A stretch of DNA of 64,000 bases from Ignavibacteriaceae bacterium. Lineage in GTDB: Bacteria > Bacteroidota > Ignavibacteria > Ignavibacteriales > Ignavibacteriaceae. Made by a program: the position numbers and the translations under genes. The DNA lies in NCBI GenBank assembly GCA_013360295.1, contig JABWCL010000010.1, forward strand, positions 55,847 to 119,846. Reading direction: 5' to 3'. Under the pieces are notes generated by a model. It did not search any database and was not told the origin of the DNA. It was given only the letters and a program-made list of their open reading frames with translations. Shown piece after piece: positions 1 through 8,720 of this stretch. Each line of letters begins with the position of its first letter. Position 1 is the first letter of the stretch.

Positions 1-251
1 CTGAGCGCGCGGTAGCAGAATATCCTTTCGGTATCTAGCATATGCCCGATGACTTCCGCGAGAGTCCACTTGCCGGGTGCATAGCGGTAGCTCAGCTGCC
101 TTGCGCTTAAGCCGCTGAAGAGGGCGTTTATCCTCGCGGTATTCTCTTCTATCTGCTCGCTGAATGACGCGGATGAAGCGAGGTTTATGTAGCGGGAGAA
201 GTACTCGCTGTGCTCGTCTCCGCCGATTTCGGCTTTATAAAAGGCTATCAT
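1..251 (-). CDS. DinB-family four-helix protein (3' end missing)
   Basis: The reverse strand opens with ATG at 251 and stays open to the window edge, giving 83 codons of an incomplete protein. The visible part contains the phrase GKWTLAEVIGHMLDTER, typical of DinB/YfiT-like four-helix bundles, whose first metal-binding histidine sits in this GH-M-D-ER segment. Members are putative metal-dependent enzymes, often thiol transferases. The specific role cannot be told, and the later metal-binding histidines lie outside the window. It is divergent from the S46 peptidase gene, with about 70 bases between the two starts. Confidence 0.85.
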   Translation of the reverse strand, partial: MIAFYKAEIGGDEHSEYFSRYINLASSASFSEQIEENTARINALFSGLSARQLSYRYAPGKWTLAEVIGHMLDTERIFCYRAL

Positions 252-320
252 AATTAATTTTTTTCTGTTAACTTAATATTTGTAAAAAAATCATGATTAA
301 AAAATAGTACCGGAAAAGTT

Positions 321-2492
321 ATGAAAATGACCAAAATAAAAAATCTTTTTTATCTCCTTTTCATCCCTGTTGCCCTCTTTATTTTCAAGGGGAGCGACGC
401 GCCTGACGAGGGGATGTACCCCCTGAGCGAGATAAGCACGCTTGACCTAAAAACCGCGGGGCTGAAGATCGACGTAAAGGACCTCTACAATCCGGGCGGC
501 ACGAGCCTTGTAGACGCGCTGGTGCGGGTCGGAGGGTGTACCGGGTCTTTCGTCTCTGAAGAAGGATTGATCCTGACCAACCACCACTGTGCTTTCGACT
601 ATGTAAAACAGGTGAGCACCGTGGAGAAGAATTACCTTGAGGATGGCTTCCACGCCCCCACAAAGAAGGATGAACTCCCCGCGGAGGGGCTGACTTCCCT
701 CATTACCGAAGCGTATACCGATGTATCCGCCGCGATATTATCCGCCGCCAATGAGGCAAAGGACCTGCAGGAGAGGACAAAACTCATTCAGAAAAAATCG
801 CGTGAACTTATTGCCGAAGAAGAAAAAAAATATCCGGGCACCAGGGCTGAAGTGGCAGAGATGTTCATTGGGCAGACTTACATTCTTTTCCGCTACCGCG
901 AGTTGAAAGATGTCCGTTTGGTGTACATCCCGCCCCGCACTATCGGTGAGTTCGGCGGCGAATCCGACAACTGGGTATGGCCGCGCCACACGGGTGATTT
1001 TTCATTCCTCCGCGCATATGTCGCGCCGGACGGTTCTCCCGCTCCATATTCTGAAAAGAACGTTCCCTACAAGCCGAAGAAATTCCTGAAAGTTAATCCC
1101 AACGGCGTTAAAGAAAATGATTTTGTATTCATACTCGGTTACCCCGGCAGGACTTTCAGGCATCAACCGGCCGCGTTTGTGGATTTCCACGAAAAGTATC
1201 AGCTCCCCTACATAAGCAAACTCTTCAGGTGGTACATTGATACCTTTGAAGCGCTCGGGGAAAACGACCCTGCGCTCGCGCTGCAGTTATCCACGCGCAT
1301 TAAAACCTACGCGAATACACAAAAGAATTATGACGGAAAGATCGCGGGCTTGCGCAGGCTCCATCTTGTTGAAAAGAAACAGGAAGAGGAGCGGCAGCTT
1401 GGCATCTTCATAAACAGCGACCCGCAGTTAAAGAGCGAGTACGGCACACTGATCAATGACATCAACGCGGTCTATAAACAGATTGACGAACTCGGACGCG
1501 CGGGGCTGGTGATCGGACAGATGAGGAACAGCGTTATCGCCGTCAGGCTTGGCACACTGCTTGTGGATTACTTTAAGGAAATCAAGAAGCCGGATAATGA
1601 ACGACGCGCTATGTTCGCTGAGAAAAACCGCGCTGACCTGCACGACCGGATAAAGAACAGCTTTGAAGACCTCAATAAGCAGGTTGACATTATTGCATTT
1701 GAAAGGATTGTTTCGGAAGCAGTCAACTTCCCCGAACTGAAAGACTTCGCGCCTTTCCAACGCTTTAAGAACGAAGATAATATGATGGCGAACCCGAAGA
1801 ACTTTGCCGCGAATATGCTAAACGGAACATTCATAAAGGATTACGAGTCATTCATAAAGATGATGGAAGATCCGGCTAACGCTGACAAGATCGGCAATGA
1901 CCCCGTGATATCTTTTGTAAATGAAATAAACGAAGCATATAAACCGATCGAGAAGAAAAATGATGAAATGACCGGAAAGCTTAATATCCTTCTTCCGAAG
2001 TTCATTGAAGTCAAAAGGCAGTGGCAGAATAAAAGCTTCATCCCCGACGCCAACTCGACGCTCCGGCTTACTTATGGTTATATCCGCGGCTACTCCCCCG
2101 CGGACGCGACTTACTCTAAACCGATCACCACTCTTCGCGGTCTGATCGAAAAGAGTTATGCAGGCGGAGATTACAGGATTCCAAAGAAACTGAGAGAACT
2201 ATACGATAAGGGGGATTTTGGCAAATATGTTAATAAGGATTTGGGCGGTGTTCCTGTCGCGATACTGTACAATATGGATACCACCGGCGGTAACTCCGGC
2301 AGCCCCGTAATGAACGCAAACGGCGAACTGATCGGTGTTAACTTCGACCGTGCATTCGAAGCAACGATAAACGATTACGCCTGGAGCGAAAGCTACAGCC
2401 GCTCCATCGGCGTTGACATAAGGTATATCCTCTGGGTTACGGATAAGATCGGCGGCGCTTCGAACGTGCTTAAAGAACTGAACGTTTTATAA
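321..2492 (+). CDS. S46 family dipeptidyl-peptidase, DPP11-like
   Basis: A 723-residue exported serine exopeptidase of family S46 (DPP7/DPP11), which removes dipeptides from the N-terminus of peptides in the periplasm. An N-terminal hydrophobic segment (residues about 8-22) serves as signal or anchor. The chymotrypsin-like triad is visible: His89 in LTNHHC, Asp216 in SDNWVWPRHTGDF and Ser659 in GGNSGSP. Residue 677, 18 residues after the serine, is Arg (NFDRAFEA). In characterised enzymes Arg at this place marks DPP11 (Asp/Glu at P1), while DPP7 has Gly. This suggests acidic-residue specificity, by inference. Length fits the family (about 720). It is monocistronic, followed by a strong terminator. 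Confidence 0.95.
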   Translation: MKMTKIKNLFYLLFIPVALFIFKGSDAPDEGMYPLSEISTLDLKTAGLKIDVKDLYNPGGTSLVDALVRVGGCTGSFVSEEGLILTNHHCAFDYVKQVSTVEKNYLEDGFHAPTKKDELPAEGLTSLITEAYTDVSAAILSAANEAKDLQERTKLIQKKSRELIAEEEKKYPGTRAEVAEMFIGQTYILFRYRELKDVRLVYIPPRTIGEFGGESDNWVWPRHTGDFSFLRAYVAPDGSPAPYSEKNVPYKPKKFLKVNPNGVKENDFVFILGYPGRTFRHQPAAFVDFHEKYQLPYISKLFRWYIDTFEALGENDPALALQLSTRIKTYANTQKNYDGKIAGLRRLHLVEKKQEEERQLGIFINSDPQLKSEYGTLINDINAVYKQIDELGRAGLVIGQMRNSVIAVRLGTLLVDYFKEIKKPDNERRAMFAEKNRADLHDRIKNSFEDLNKQVDIIAFERIVSEAVNFPELKDFAPFQRFKNEDNMMANPKNFAANMLNGTFIKDYESFIKMMEDPANADKIGNDPVISFVNEINEAYKPIEKKNDEMTGKLNILLPKFIEVKRQWQNKSFIPDANSTLRLTYGYIRGYSPADATYSKPITTLRGLIEKSYAGGDYRIPKKLRELYDKGDFGKYVNKDLGGVPVAILYNMDTTGGNSGSPVMNANGELIGVNFDRAFEATINDYAWSESYSRSIGVDIRYILWVTDKIGGASNVLKELNVL

Positions 2493-2518
2493 TTTGTAAT
2501 TAGAAAATTAAAACAAAG

Positions 2519-2555
2519 CCCCCGTGTGACTGGGACACATACGGGGGTTTTCTGT
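2519..2555 (+). terminator. Rho-independent terminator of the S46 gene
   Basis: A GC-rich stem CCCCCGT (2519-2525) pairs with ACGGGGG (2541-2547). The stem can extend inward through GTG/CAC-type pairs, and it is followed by TTTTCTGTTTTT. It lies 26 bases after the peptidase stop and just before the convergent ribbon-helix-helix gene. Confidence 0.88.
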
Positions 2556-2557
2556 TT

Positions 2558-2773
2558 TTAATCAGCCTCAGTTTCTGGCGCATCGCTACCATTGCCCTCA
2601 GATTCTTGCCCCGAGGCCTGCGCCTTTTTGAACCTTCCGCTTTTCACCAGCGCGTCTTTCAGCAGGTATTCGATTTGTGAGTTTATGCTCCGCAATTCCG
2701 CAGAAGACCACTTCTCCAGCATATTGTAGAGGTCCGCGTCTATTCTCAGCAGAAATTTTTTCTTCTCAGCCAT
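2558..2773 (-). CDS. Ribbon-helix-helix (Arc-like) small DNA-binding protein
   Basis: A 71-residue protein starting at ATG 2773 (MAEKKKFLLRID). The open frame extends further upstream, but only this start gives a clean RHH domain and avoids overlapping the preceding gene. A beta strand (KKKFLLRID) followed by two helices (LYNMLEKWSSAEL and SINSQIEYLLKDALVKS) matches the Arc/MetJ-type fold, and the C-terminus is acidic and low-complexity. It is the third gene of a tight operon with an SPFH protein and a hypothetical protein, leaving two bases after the preceding stop. It could autoregulate the operon, but this is inference. Confidence 0.75.
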   Translation of the reverse strand: MAEKKKFLLRIDADLYNMLEKWSSAELRSINSQIEYLLKDALVKSGRFKKAQASGQESEGNGSDAPETEAD

Positions 2774-2775
2774 AA

Positions 2776-3288
2776 TTACGAATGCACAAATGCCGCGCTG
2801 TGTTTTGAATCCTGAACGCTTAAATAGCAGCCAAGGATTATCAGCCACGGGTATTCTTCAAATAAAGGGCTTTCTTCCCACACGCTAACGATTATTCTAT
2901 CACGCAATGAAAATTTCCTTTTCACCGTAAAAAGCTGCTGTCCTTTGGGATCATAATAATCCATTTCAGCCTTAAAGAATTTTGATTTTACTTCCACTTC
3001 TTTCCCTTTAGGCAGTTTTACCGCCGCTTTCTGCGAAAAGAAATATGATTCAATTGAAGCAAAAGGATTTTCATAGCCGTGCTCGCGTATATCGTAACGG
3101 GACTTAAATATTCCTCGCGGGATGAATTCCCATTTCTTCCCGTTTGGCAAAGAGGCAACTGCTCTCTCACTGTACCACTTTGGGTACTGCAGTTCCGCCA
3201 CCTGCGCGTCGTTCAGCCTGAGTTCATACTTATCCCGTATGAAGGAGGGCCGGGTCATTATAAACGTTTTAATGGGTTCGGCTTTCAT
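2776..3288 (-). CDS. Hypothetical protein of the SPFH operon
   Basis: A 170-residue soluble protein with no signal peptide. It has many alternating beta-type segments ([43 protein letters not shown]) and ends in a hydrophobic stretch ([15 protein letters not shown]). The pattern of short charged strands vaguely recalls LURP-one/tubby-like folds, but I do not recognise the family. Its start codon overlaps the stop of the SPFH gene (TAATG), so the two are translationally coupled. The RHH gene follows within two bases. Context suggests an accessory role to the SPFH membrane protein. Confidence 0.8.
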   Translation of the reverse strand: MKAEPIKTFIMTRPSFIRDKYELRLNDAQVAELQYPKWYSERAVASLPNGKKWEFIPRGIFKSRYDIREHGYENPFASIESYFFSQKAAVKLPKGKEVEVKSKFFKAEMDYYDPKGQQLFTVKRKFSLRDRIIVSVWEESPLFEEYPWLIILGCYLSVQDSKHSAAFVHS

Positions 3289-4163
3289 TACTGGTACAGG
3301 GTTCCCGTGTTGATTACCGGCTGTGCCTGCACTTCACTCACAAGCGCTACCATCAGGTTATTAACCATTGTGGCTTTTTTCTCTTCATCAAGCACAACGA
3401 TGTGCTGTTCGCTGAGCGCGCGGAGCGCCATATCAACCATACCAACCGCACCTTCTACGATCTTCTGCCGTGCCGCTACAACCGCCTGCGCCTGCTGCCT
3501 GCGAAGCATCGCCTGCGCGATCTCCGGTGCGTATGCAAGGTGGCTGATACGCGATTCGAGTATCTCAAGTCCCGCGATCTCAAGCCGTGACTGCACCTGG
3601 TTCTTCAGTTCTTCGTTCACTTCCTGTGTATTCCCTCTCAGTGAGGCTTTATCATCTTCACTCAGGTCATAAGCATAGGTGGTCGCGAGTCCGCGTATCG
3701 CCGTTTCACTCTGAATCGCCACAAACTGCTCATAGTTCTGGACGTCGAAAGTTGCCCGCGCGGGATCAATCACTCTCCAGACTATCACCGCCGCGATCTC
3801 AATCGGGTTGCCGTGCAGGTCATTCACCTTTATCTTCTCGCTGTTGAAGTTGTGAATCCTGAGCGAAACTTTTTTCTTCTCAGTGAACGGCTGAACGAAC
3901 CAGAAGCCCGCCTCGCTCACAGTGCCTTTATATTTACCAAAGAATATCAGCACTCTCGAGTCATTGGGCTGAATAATTGTGAATCCCGTAAACAGGGTAA
4001 TGATTACCAGCATCACCGGGAAAAATATCCACAGGCCCGAAGGATCGTCAGTAAGGGCGATAATCCTTAATATATAGACCTCAAAGGCTAACAGCGCGAT
4101 AATGAATAAAACAACCGGAAAACCGTTGACTTTCCCGGCGACTCTGTCTTTAATAGCTTCCAT
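3288..4163 (-). CDS. SPFH/band-7 domain membrane protein
   Basis: A 291-residue membrane scaffold of the stomatin/prohibitin/flotillin type. Two hydrophobic segments (about residues 15-35 and 44-63) are followed by an SPFH domain (about 65-240) with the characteristic [16 protein letters not shown] entry, [15 protein letters not shown], and a helical C-terminal part ([24 protein letters not shown]). Such proteins oligomerise on the inner membrane and organise lipid microdomains or proteases. The start is supported by AGGAG seven bases upstream. It is first gene of a three-gene operon with translational coupling to the next gene. Confidence 0.93.
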   Translation of the reverse strand: MEAIKDRVAGKVNGFPVVLFIIALLAFEVYILRIIALTDDPSGLWIFFPVMLVIITLFTGFTIIQPNDSRVLIFFGKYKGTVSEAGFWFVQPFTEKKKVSLRIHNFNSEKIKVNDLHGNPIEIAAVIVWRVIDPARATFDVQNYEQFVAIQSETAIRGLATTYAYDLSEDDKASLRGNTQEVNEELKNQVQSRLEIAGLEILESRISHLAYAPEIAQAMLRRQQAQAVVAARQKIVEGAVGMVDMALRALSEQHIVVLDEEKKATMVNNLMVALVSEVQAQPVINTGTLYQ

Positions 4164-4478
4164 AAAACACTCCTAAAATTTGATATTGTAATGATATCAC
4201 TTTAATATTACCCAAAAAAGGGAGAAATTGATGCCCTTCCTATTCAATGTGAATTCATTCTCACGATTATTTGAAAATTTTATCTCTTACGGATTATTTA
4301 TTAGAAGAGTCCGGCGGCTTCATTTAATTGTGAGGTCTGGATATGGTGAAGCATTACAGTCTTATGCTTTTATATTCCTGCCGCTTAAGTAGTTATTACG
4401 CCGTCCCGTGAAAAATACTTTAATATTCATTATGCTCGCACTATGTTCCCTGTTGATATTAACTGTTTTGAGGTTCCA
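4164..4478. promoter_or_regulatory. Divergent intergenic region, SPFH operon / FISUMP gene
   Basis: This 315-base AT-rich region separates the leftward SPFH operon from the rightward FISUMP gene and must hold both promoters. A short imperfect palindrome, GATAT (4182-4186) with ATATC (4194-4198), lies just upstream of the SPFH ribosome binding site and could be an operator for the operon's RHH protein. No other structure is evident. Confidence 0.4.
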
Positions 4479-5417
4479 ATGAAAAGTATTGTAATACTTC
4501 TTTTGGTAATTGCCTCAGCATATCCGCAGGTTGTTGTAACGGATTTTGACGGAAATAATTACAGCACCATCACGATCGGTACACAGGTATGGCTGAGAGA
4601 AAATCTTAAATCGCTGCACTATTGTGACGGAGTTGAAATCCCCGGAACTGTAGGTTACTTCAACAGTGACAGTCTTATAAATATATACGGCCGCCTCTAT
4701 ACCTGGAACGCCGCAATGAGAAATTCTACAGTACAGGGTGCGCAAGGGGTCTGCCCCTGTGGTTGGCACGTCCCTTCTGATGCCGAGTGGATTGTTCTTG
4801 AAAATTTTCTCGGCGGAGCTTCAATTGCCGGCGGCAAACTCAAAGAGGCCGGTACAATTCACTGGAAGGCACCGAATACCGGGGCGGATAACAGCAGCGG
4901 TTTCACTGCCCTGCCTGCTGGTGAATATGATGATTATTACACTCCTCGCCAGTTCAGGCTGCTGAATGAGTACGCGGTCTTCTGGACTTCAACTGAGGTA
5001 AATTCACTAAAAGCAAGGGAGCGATACATTGCCTTTAACAGCGCCGCGTCATCCGTATATGACTGGTACAAGGTAATGAAATATTCGATAAGATGCATTA
5101 AGGACAGCCCGGTTGGAATTGAAAACGAAGAGATTCCCAGGGGAACGGTCGGGATAATAAGCACTTATCCAAATCCCTTCAACGTCAGAACAACAATAAG
5201 GTTATCGGTTAACGAGGAAAACCGCGCGTTATTAAGATTATTCAACGTAGCCGGCGAGAATGTTTATACGTATGATGCCGGAGTATTGAAGAAGGGAATT
5301 AATGAGATCAATGTTCCTTCAGATGGACTTGCGGACGGGGTTTATATTTTTACTATCTCCGCGGGAAATTCTCTTCTCCGGGGTAAAATTAATATTCTTC
5401 ATCAGGTTAATAAATAG
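4479..5417 (+). CDS. FISUMP-domain secreted protein with T9SS sorting domain
   Basis: Start chosen at ATG 4479 (MKSIVILLLVIASAYPQ), which gives a signal peptide and has GAGG upstream. An in-frame ATG at 4443 lacks both. The 312-residue product has the Fibrobacter succinogenes major paralogous domain (about residues 22-210): the opening IGTQVWLRENLKS, the central YGRLYTWNAAM, the CPCGWHVPSDAEW segment and the closing YSIRCIKD. The C-terminal 85 residues (YPNPFNVRTTIRLSV to VYIFTISAG) are a type-A T9SS sorting domain, so the protein should cross the outer membrane. The function of FISUMP domains is unknown; they are common on cell surfaces. It lies 45 bases before the DUF2911 gene. Confidence 0.88.
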   Translation: MKSIVILLLVIASAYPQVVVTDFDGNNYSTITIGTQVWLRENLKSLHYCDGVEIPGTVGYFNSDSLINIYGRLYTWNAAMRNSTVQGAQGVCPCGWHVPSDAEWIVLENFLGGASIAGGKLKEAGTIHWKAPNTGADNSSGFTALPAGEYDDYYTPRQFRLLNEYAVFWTSTEVNSLKARERYIAFNSAASSVYDWYKVMKYSIRCIKDSPVGIENEEIPRGTVGIISTYPNPFNVRTTIRLSVNEENRALLRLFNVAGENVYTYDAGVLKKGINEINVPSDGLADGVYIFTISAGNSLLRGKINILHQVNK

Positions 5418-5462
5418 CAAATAGTTTTTACATACAACTTATCAAAGGAAAGGATCCGGAAA

Positions 5463-6434
5463 TTGAAAAGGATGCCACTGTTTTTCACTGTTCTATTATT
5501 TATCTTCACCGAGATTCCGGCACAGCAGCTCGCACTTCCCCGCGAGAGTCAGGCAGCTGAGGTATCACAAACCGTCGGACTCAGTAAAATAACAATCAAC
5601 TATTCCCGCCCCGCTGTGAAAGGCAGAAAGATCTGGGGTGAACTTGTTCCCTACGGCCTGGCCGCGAACGCTTTCGGAAATGAAAAGCCTATGCCCTGGA
5701 GGGCCGGTGCAAATGAAAATACAACCATTACTTTTTCTCACGATGTACTTGTTAACGGTAATGAACTTAAAGCCGGCAAATACGGAATACATATGATCCC
5801 TGAGGAAAACAAGGAATGGACAATAATTTTCAGTAAAGATCATCAGGCCTGGGGAAGCTTTTTTTATGAGAAAGACAATGACGCGCTAAGGATAAGCGTA
5901 AAGCCGGAGAGAACAAATTTTATCGAACTTCTGACCTATAATTATGATAATATTAAAGCAAATTCTGCCCGTGTTTATCTCGCCTGGGAAAATCTGCTGG
6001 TTGGTTTTGAGTGTGAATTTGACGCTGATGCCATTACGCTGGAGAGTGTGCGTACACAACTTACAGGCGCGGGTGGTTTTAACTGGCAAAACTGGAACCA
6101 GGCAGCAGTCTTCTGTTTACAAACCGGTAAATGGCTCGACCTTGGCGAGAAGTGGTGCAATAAATCAATCTCCCTGAATGAAAATTCAACGAACAGGAAT
6201 ATTCTCGGGTATATATACCTGGCCCAAAACAGGACGGAGGACGCTTTAAAAATCTTTAAGGAGAATGTGGAGAAATTCCCGACCGACTGGAATGTATGGG
6301 ATAGTTATGGTGAAGCACTCGGAACAACCGGCAGAAATAAAGAAGCAATTGAGTACTACAAAAAAGCTTTGGAGAAAGCACCCAAAGGCCAGAAAGCGCG
6401 AATAGAAAAAGCCATTAAAGATCTAGGCAATTAA
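5463..6434 (+). CDS. DUF2911 protein with C-terminal TPR
   Basis: A 323-residue exported protein. TTG at 5463 is favoured because AGGAAAGGA lies eight bases upstream; ATG at 5472 is in frame but has no spaced ribosome site. The signal peptide covers residues 1-20 (ending IPAQQ). The DUF2911 domain (about 22-190) shows the usual SKITINYSRPAVKGRKIWG opening and KAGKYGIHMIP. Residues 250-323 form tetratricopeptide helices (WNVWDSYGEAL, NKEAIEYYKKALEKAP). Function is unknown; such proteins are common in Bacteroidota. It may be cotranscribed with the FISUMP gene upstream. Confidence 0.9.
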   Translation: MKRMPLFFTVLLFIFTEIPAQQLALPRESQAAEVSQTVGLSKITINYSRPAVKGRKIWGELVPYGLAANAFGNEKPMPWRAGANENTTITFSHDVLVNGNELKAGKYGIHMIPEENKEWTIIFSKDHQAWGSFFYEKDNDALRISVKPERTNFIELLTYNYDNIKANSARVYLAWENLLVGFECEFDADAITLESVRTQLTGAGGFNWQNWNQAAVFCLQTGKWLDLGEKWCNKSISLNENSTNRNILGYIYLAQNRTEDALKIFKENVEKFPTDWNVWDSYGEALGTTGRNKEAIEYYKKALEKAPKGQKARIEKAIKDLGN

Positions 6435-6446
6435 TAATTTGACAAT

Positions 6447-6488
6447 GAACGGAACACGCGGTTAAAATTATGATCGCGTGCTCCGTTC
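6447..6488. terminator. Long perfect-stem hairpin after the DUF2911 gene
   Basis: GAACGGAACACGCG (6447-6460) pairs with CGCGTGCTCCGTTC (6475-6488), a 14-base stem with one mismatch and a 14-base loop. It starts 13 bases after the DUF2911 stop and has no long T-run, so it may act as a bidirectional or Rho-independent-like stop or an mRNA 3' stabiliser. The rest of the gap to 6635 shows nothing recognisable. Confidence 0.6.
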
Positions 6489-6635
6489 GTGTATTACTAA
6501 TGCAAAACAACTTATCAGGGCTCTACCTTGCGCGAGCTGCATATAAAAGCTGAAGGGGAATTGTAAGGTTATGCATTTCTTACCGCATACTTTCTCGCTC
6601 AGAGAAACTGTTAAATCCATTACGACCTTAGCGAG

Positions 6636-7316
6636 TTATATTTCAATATTATTCGGAAGTTCTCCCGCGATCCTTACCGATGATACTATATCTTTCAGCG
6701 TGAATTTAACGCGTGTATAATTTTTTATTCTGTTCAGTTCTTCAAGCGACTCAAAGAGCACAACCGGGTCTGCTTCTGCCACTTTACTGACCGTATCACA
6801 TTTTATTTCGAAGAACATCCAGCAAAAGACCGGGCCGAATCCCCATATCCGCGAGAGGTCAGCGAGCTTCATTAATTCTTTCAGTTTGAACTTGTCGAGT
6901 TTAAGTTCACGCGCGAGTGCCTCCCGCTTCTCTGCCGTATCACTTTGTTCGAAAAGCTGAAGAGTGGTGTTGATTCCTTTTTTCTTAAGCGCTTTGATCA
7001 TATTATCGTCAGTAAATGGGAACTCAGCGAGGGGAACAGGTTTAGGAAGCATTTGCCGCATTTCTCTTTTTAGCATTACAAGATAGCCGGAGGGAATTCC
7101 GGTTAATTCAGCCGTGCTCTTCAGGCTCCTTGATGTTTTTAATTTCTCCAGCAGTTCTTCCAGGTTTTTGATCCCCAACTCCCCAAGCGCGGAAAAGCGT
7201 TCATCAATCCTTTCGTGCAGTATCTTTCTTCCCGGCATTAGTTCTGTTTCTTTAAGCATCTTTAAGTAAGACTTAAGCGAAATACGGCTGAGGTCAGTAA
7301 AATATCTGGATTTCAT
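6636..7316 (-). CDS. DUF4332 (helix-hairpin-helix-like) protein
   Basis: A 226-residue soluble protein. The C-terminal half contains the helix-hairpin-helix-type phrase LKELMKLADLSRIWGFGP followed by VSKVAEADPVVLFESLEELN, typical of DUF4332, which resembles DNA-binding repeats of polymerase or topoisomerase accessory proteins. An earlier HhH-like block (SALGELGIKNLEELLEKL) occurs near residues 43-60, so two repeats are present. The start ATG overlaps the stop of the upstream ClbS-like gene (ATGA). The biochemical role is unknown. Confidence 0.85.
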   Translation of the reverse strand: MKSRYFTDLSRISLKSYLKMLKETELMPGRKILHERIDERFSALGELGIKNLEELLEKLKTSRSLKSTAELTGIPSGYLVMLKREMRQMLPKPVPLAEFPFTDDNMIKALKKKGINTTLQLFEQSDTAEKREALARELKLDKFKLKELMKLADLSRIWGFGPVFCWMFFEIKCDTVSKVAEADPVVLFESLEELNRIKNYTRVKFTLKDIVSSVRIAGELPNNIEI

Positions 7317-7816
7317 TTTACTTTAAATGCCCTCGTAATCAGTTTTAACGCCCAGTCATAATGGCTTGAAGTTGACGAAACAAAGTATGCCCCGAGAGAG
7401 GTTGTGCCTGTCCATTTATACTTTTTCTTCTCAAACAATTCATCATTGGTATGCTTTACGATTAGCTCCCTGATATCACCGTAACTTTTTTCAAACAGCT
7501 TTCTTACTTTCTTTAATTCCGCTCCACTGTACTCTTCCCATATTTTCAGGTTCAGTTCAGGAAGCGTTTTCCAGGTGTAGCCTTTAGCGGGCATATCCGG
7601 TTTCCCTCCTTTCATTCCGGATTCATACCATCCCGCCATAAGAAGGTGCCAGTGATGCAGGTGTGCCAGCACGTCGCGTACGTTCCTGTTCATAGTGCCT
7701 TTTGGGAATTCGCTTATCTGTTGCGCGGGAGATAATGAGTCAATAAACGTGTTCAGTTTGTCAAAGTTTTTCCTGCTTAGGTCAATCAGTTCTTCTTTGG
7801 TTGTCGGGCGCGGCAT
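7313..7816 (-). CDS. ClbS/DfsB family four-helix bundle protein
   Basis: A 167-residue cytoplasmic protein with the conserved opening RPTTKEELIDLSRKNFDKL and the DVLAHLHHWHLLMAGWYE helix, then ending SSTSSHYDWALKLI. These are the signatures of the ClbS/DfsB (DUF1706) family, a DinB-like fold. ClbS is a cyclopropane hydrolase protecting from colibactin, but most family members are uncharacterised and no colibactin-like genes are present here. It overlaps the following DUF4332 gene by four bases (ATGA) and lies 54 bases downstream of the carbonic-anhydrase-like gene. Confidence 0.88.
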   Translation of the reverse strand: MPRPTTKEELIDLSRKNFDKLNTFIDSLSPAQQISEFPKGTMNRNVRDVLAHLHHWHLLMAGWYESGMKGGKPDMPAKGYTWKTLPELNLKIWEEYSGAELKKVRKLFEKSYGDIRELIVKHTNDELFEKKKYKWTGTTSLGAYFVSSTSSHYDWALKLITRAFKVK

Positions 7817-7870
7817 ATAAATACCTTCGTTCTGTTAATAATCTAAATTTTCCTTCTCACATAATTCCAT

Positions 7871-8581
7871 TTATCCAACTTCAATCACATCAAAGTTCCG
7901 CAGGTCAACAAAATCATTATAGCCCTGGGAAGTATTAATAATCACTCCGCCAAGTAAAAAGACCCTGCCGCAGTTAAATTCCCCCTTCGCAAGTTCCACA
8001 AGCTTAAGGATTCGGGAATGAATTTCCTCATAAGCAGCATCGGTTATGGATTTAACCGGATTCTCGGATGAGATGATTTTTTCGCGGTATGGAATCAGTG
8101 TCCGTTCCAACTCATTTTGCTGCTGATCAGATTCAGGATATTTTTTAAGCGTGCCCGGTTTTGTTCCATCCGAAGACATAATTCGCGAGAGCGCCGCCAT
8201 AAGCGCGCCGCAGCAGTTTGTAATTCTCTTCTGTCCGATTCTGCGCAGCTTCCCAAGTTCACCCTCGTCAGTTATTCCAACGTGAGGGCCATAAAAAATC
8301 AGCCCCTCACCGCCGTCAGGAATATGCTGGGAGAAAGAGGCCATTCCAGTATAACCGGTATAAGGCAGCCCGCCCAGCCCTCCTTTGGTAAACGGACGCT
8401 TGAGCACTCTCCTGAAATCGGTTGAAACATTTATATCATCGGAGCAGACGGAAGTTGCAAAAAGCATTTTACTTAGTTTGGTTTTATATTCACCGGCAAG
8501 CAGATCAAGATAAGTTTCAGTGATCTCACTTCCTGTTTTCGCGTTCGGGTAATGCGTCCGGATTAATTCTGTTATTTCCAT
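7871..8581 (-). CDS. LCIB-type (theta class) carbonic anhydrase-like protein
   Basis: A 236-residue cytosolic protein related to the limiting-CO2-inducible protein LCIB, which folds like beta carbonic anhydrases and reversibly hydrates CO2 with zinc. Diagnostic motifs are present: FATSVCSDDIN (Cys46, Asp48), GGLGGLPYTGYTG, FYGPHVGI (His100) and TNCCGAL (Cys123/Cys124). Cys46, His100 and one of the paired cysteines are the expected Zn ligands, and Arg57 or Arg58 follows the first motif, as in active members. The protein is only the catalytic domain, shorter than algal LCIB. It is first in a leftward group with the ClbS-like and DUF4332 genes. Activity is inferred, not shown. Confidence 0.82.
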   Translation of the reverse strand: MEITELIRTHYPNAKTGSEITETYLDLLAGEYKTKLSKMLFATSVCSDDINVSTDFRRVLKRPFTKGGLGGLPYTGYTGMASFSQHIPDGGEGLIFYGPHVGITDEGELGKLRRIGQKRITNCCGALMAALSRIMSSDGTKPGTLKKYPESDQQQNELERTLIPYREKIISSENPVKSITDAAYEEIHSRILKLVELAKGEFNCGRVFLLGGVIINTSQGYNDFVDLRNFDVIEVG

Positions 8582-8720
8582 TAATTCTTTGATATGTTTC
8601 CGTAATTGAATTAATAAATTACTTCATTCCTCTGATATTAACAACCTGCCGGCTCCGCCGCCGGGTTTTCTCAAACGGTTATGCCCCTGTAAAACTGTTC
8701 GGTCATCTCAAAAATTTAAT

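Noticed and set aside
4443..4478. Upstream ATG start of the FISUMP gene
   Set aside because: It would put 12 extra residues ahead of a good signal peptide and lacks a ribosome site; ATG 4479 has GAGG.
8645..8680. Hairpin CCGGC-GCCGG followed by TTTT before the ABC transporter gene
   Set aside because: The stem is short, and no gene ends just before it on the plus strand, so it is not supported as a terminator.
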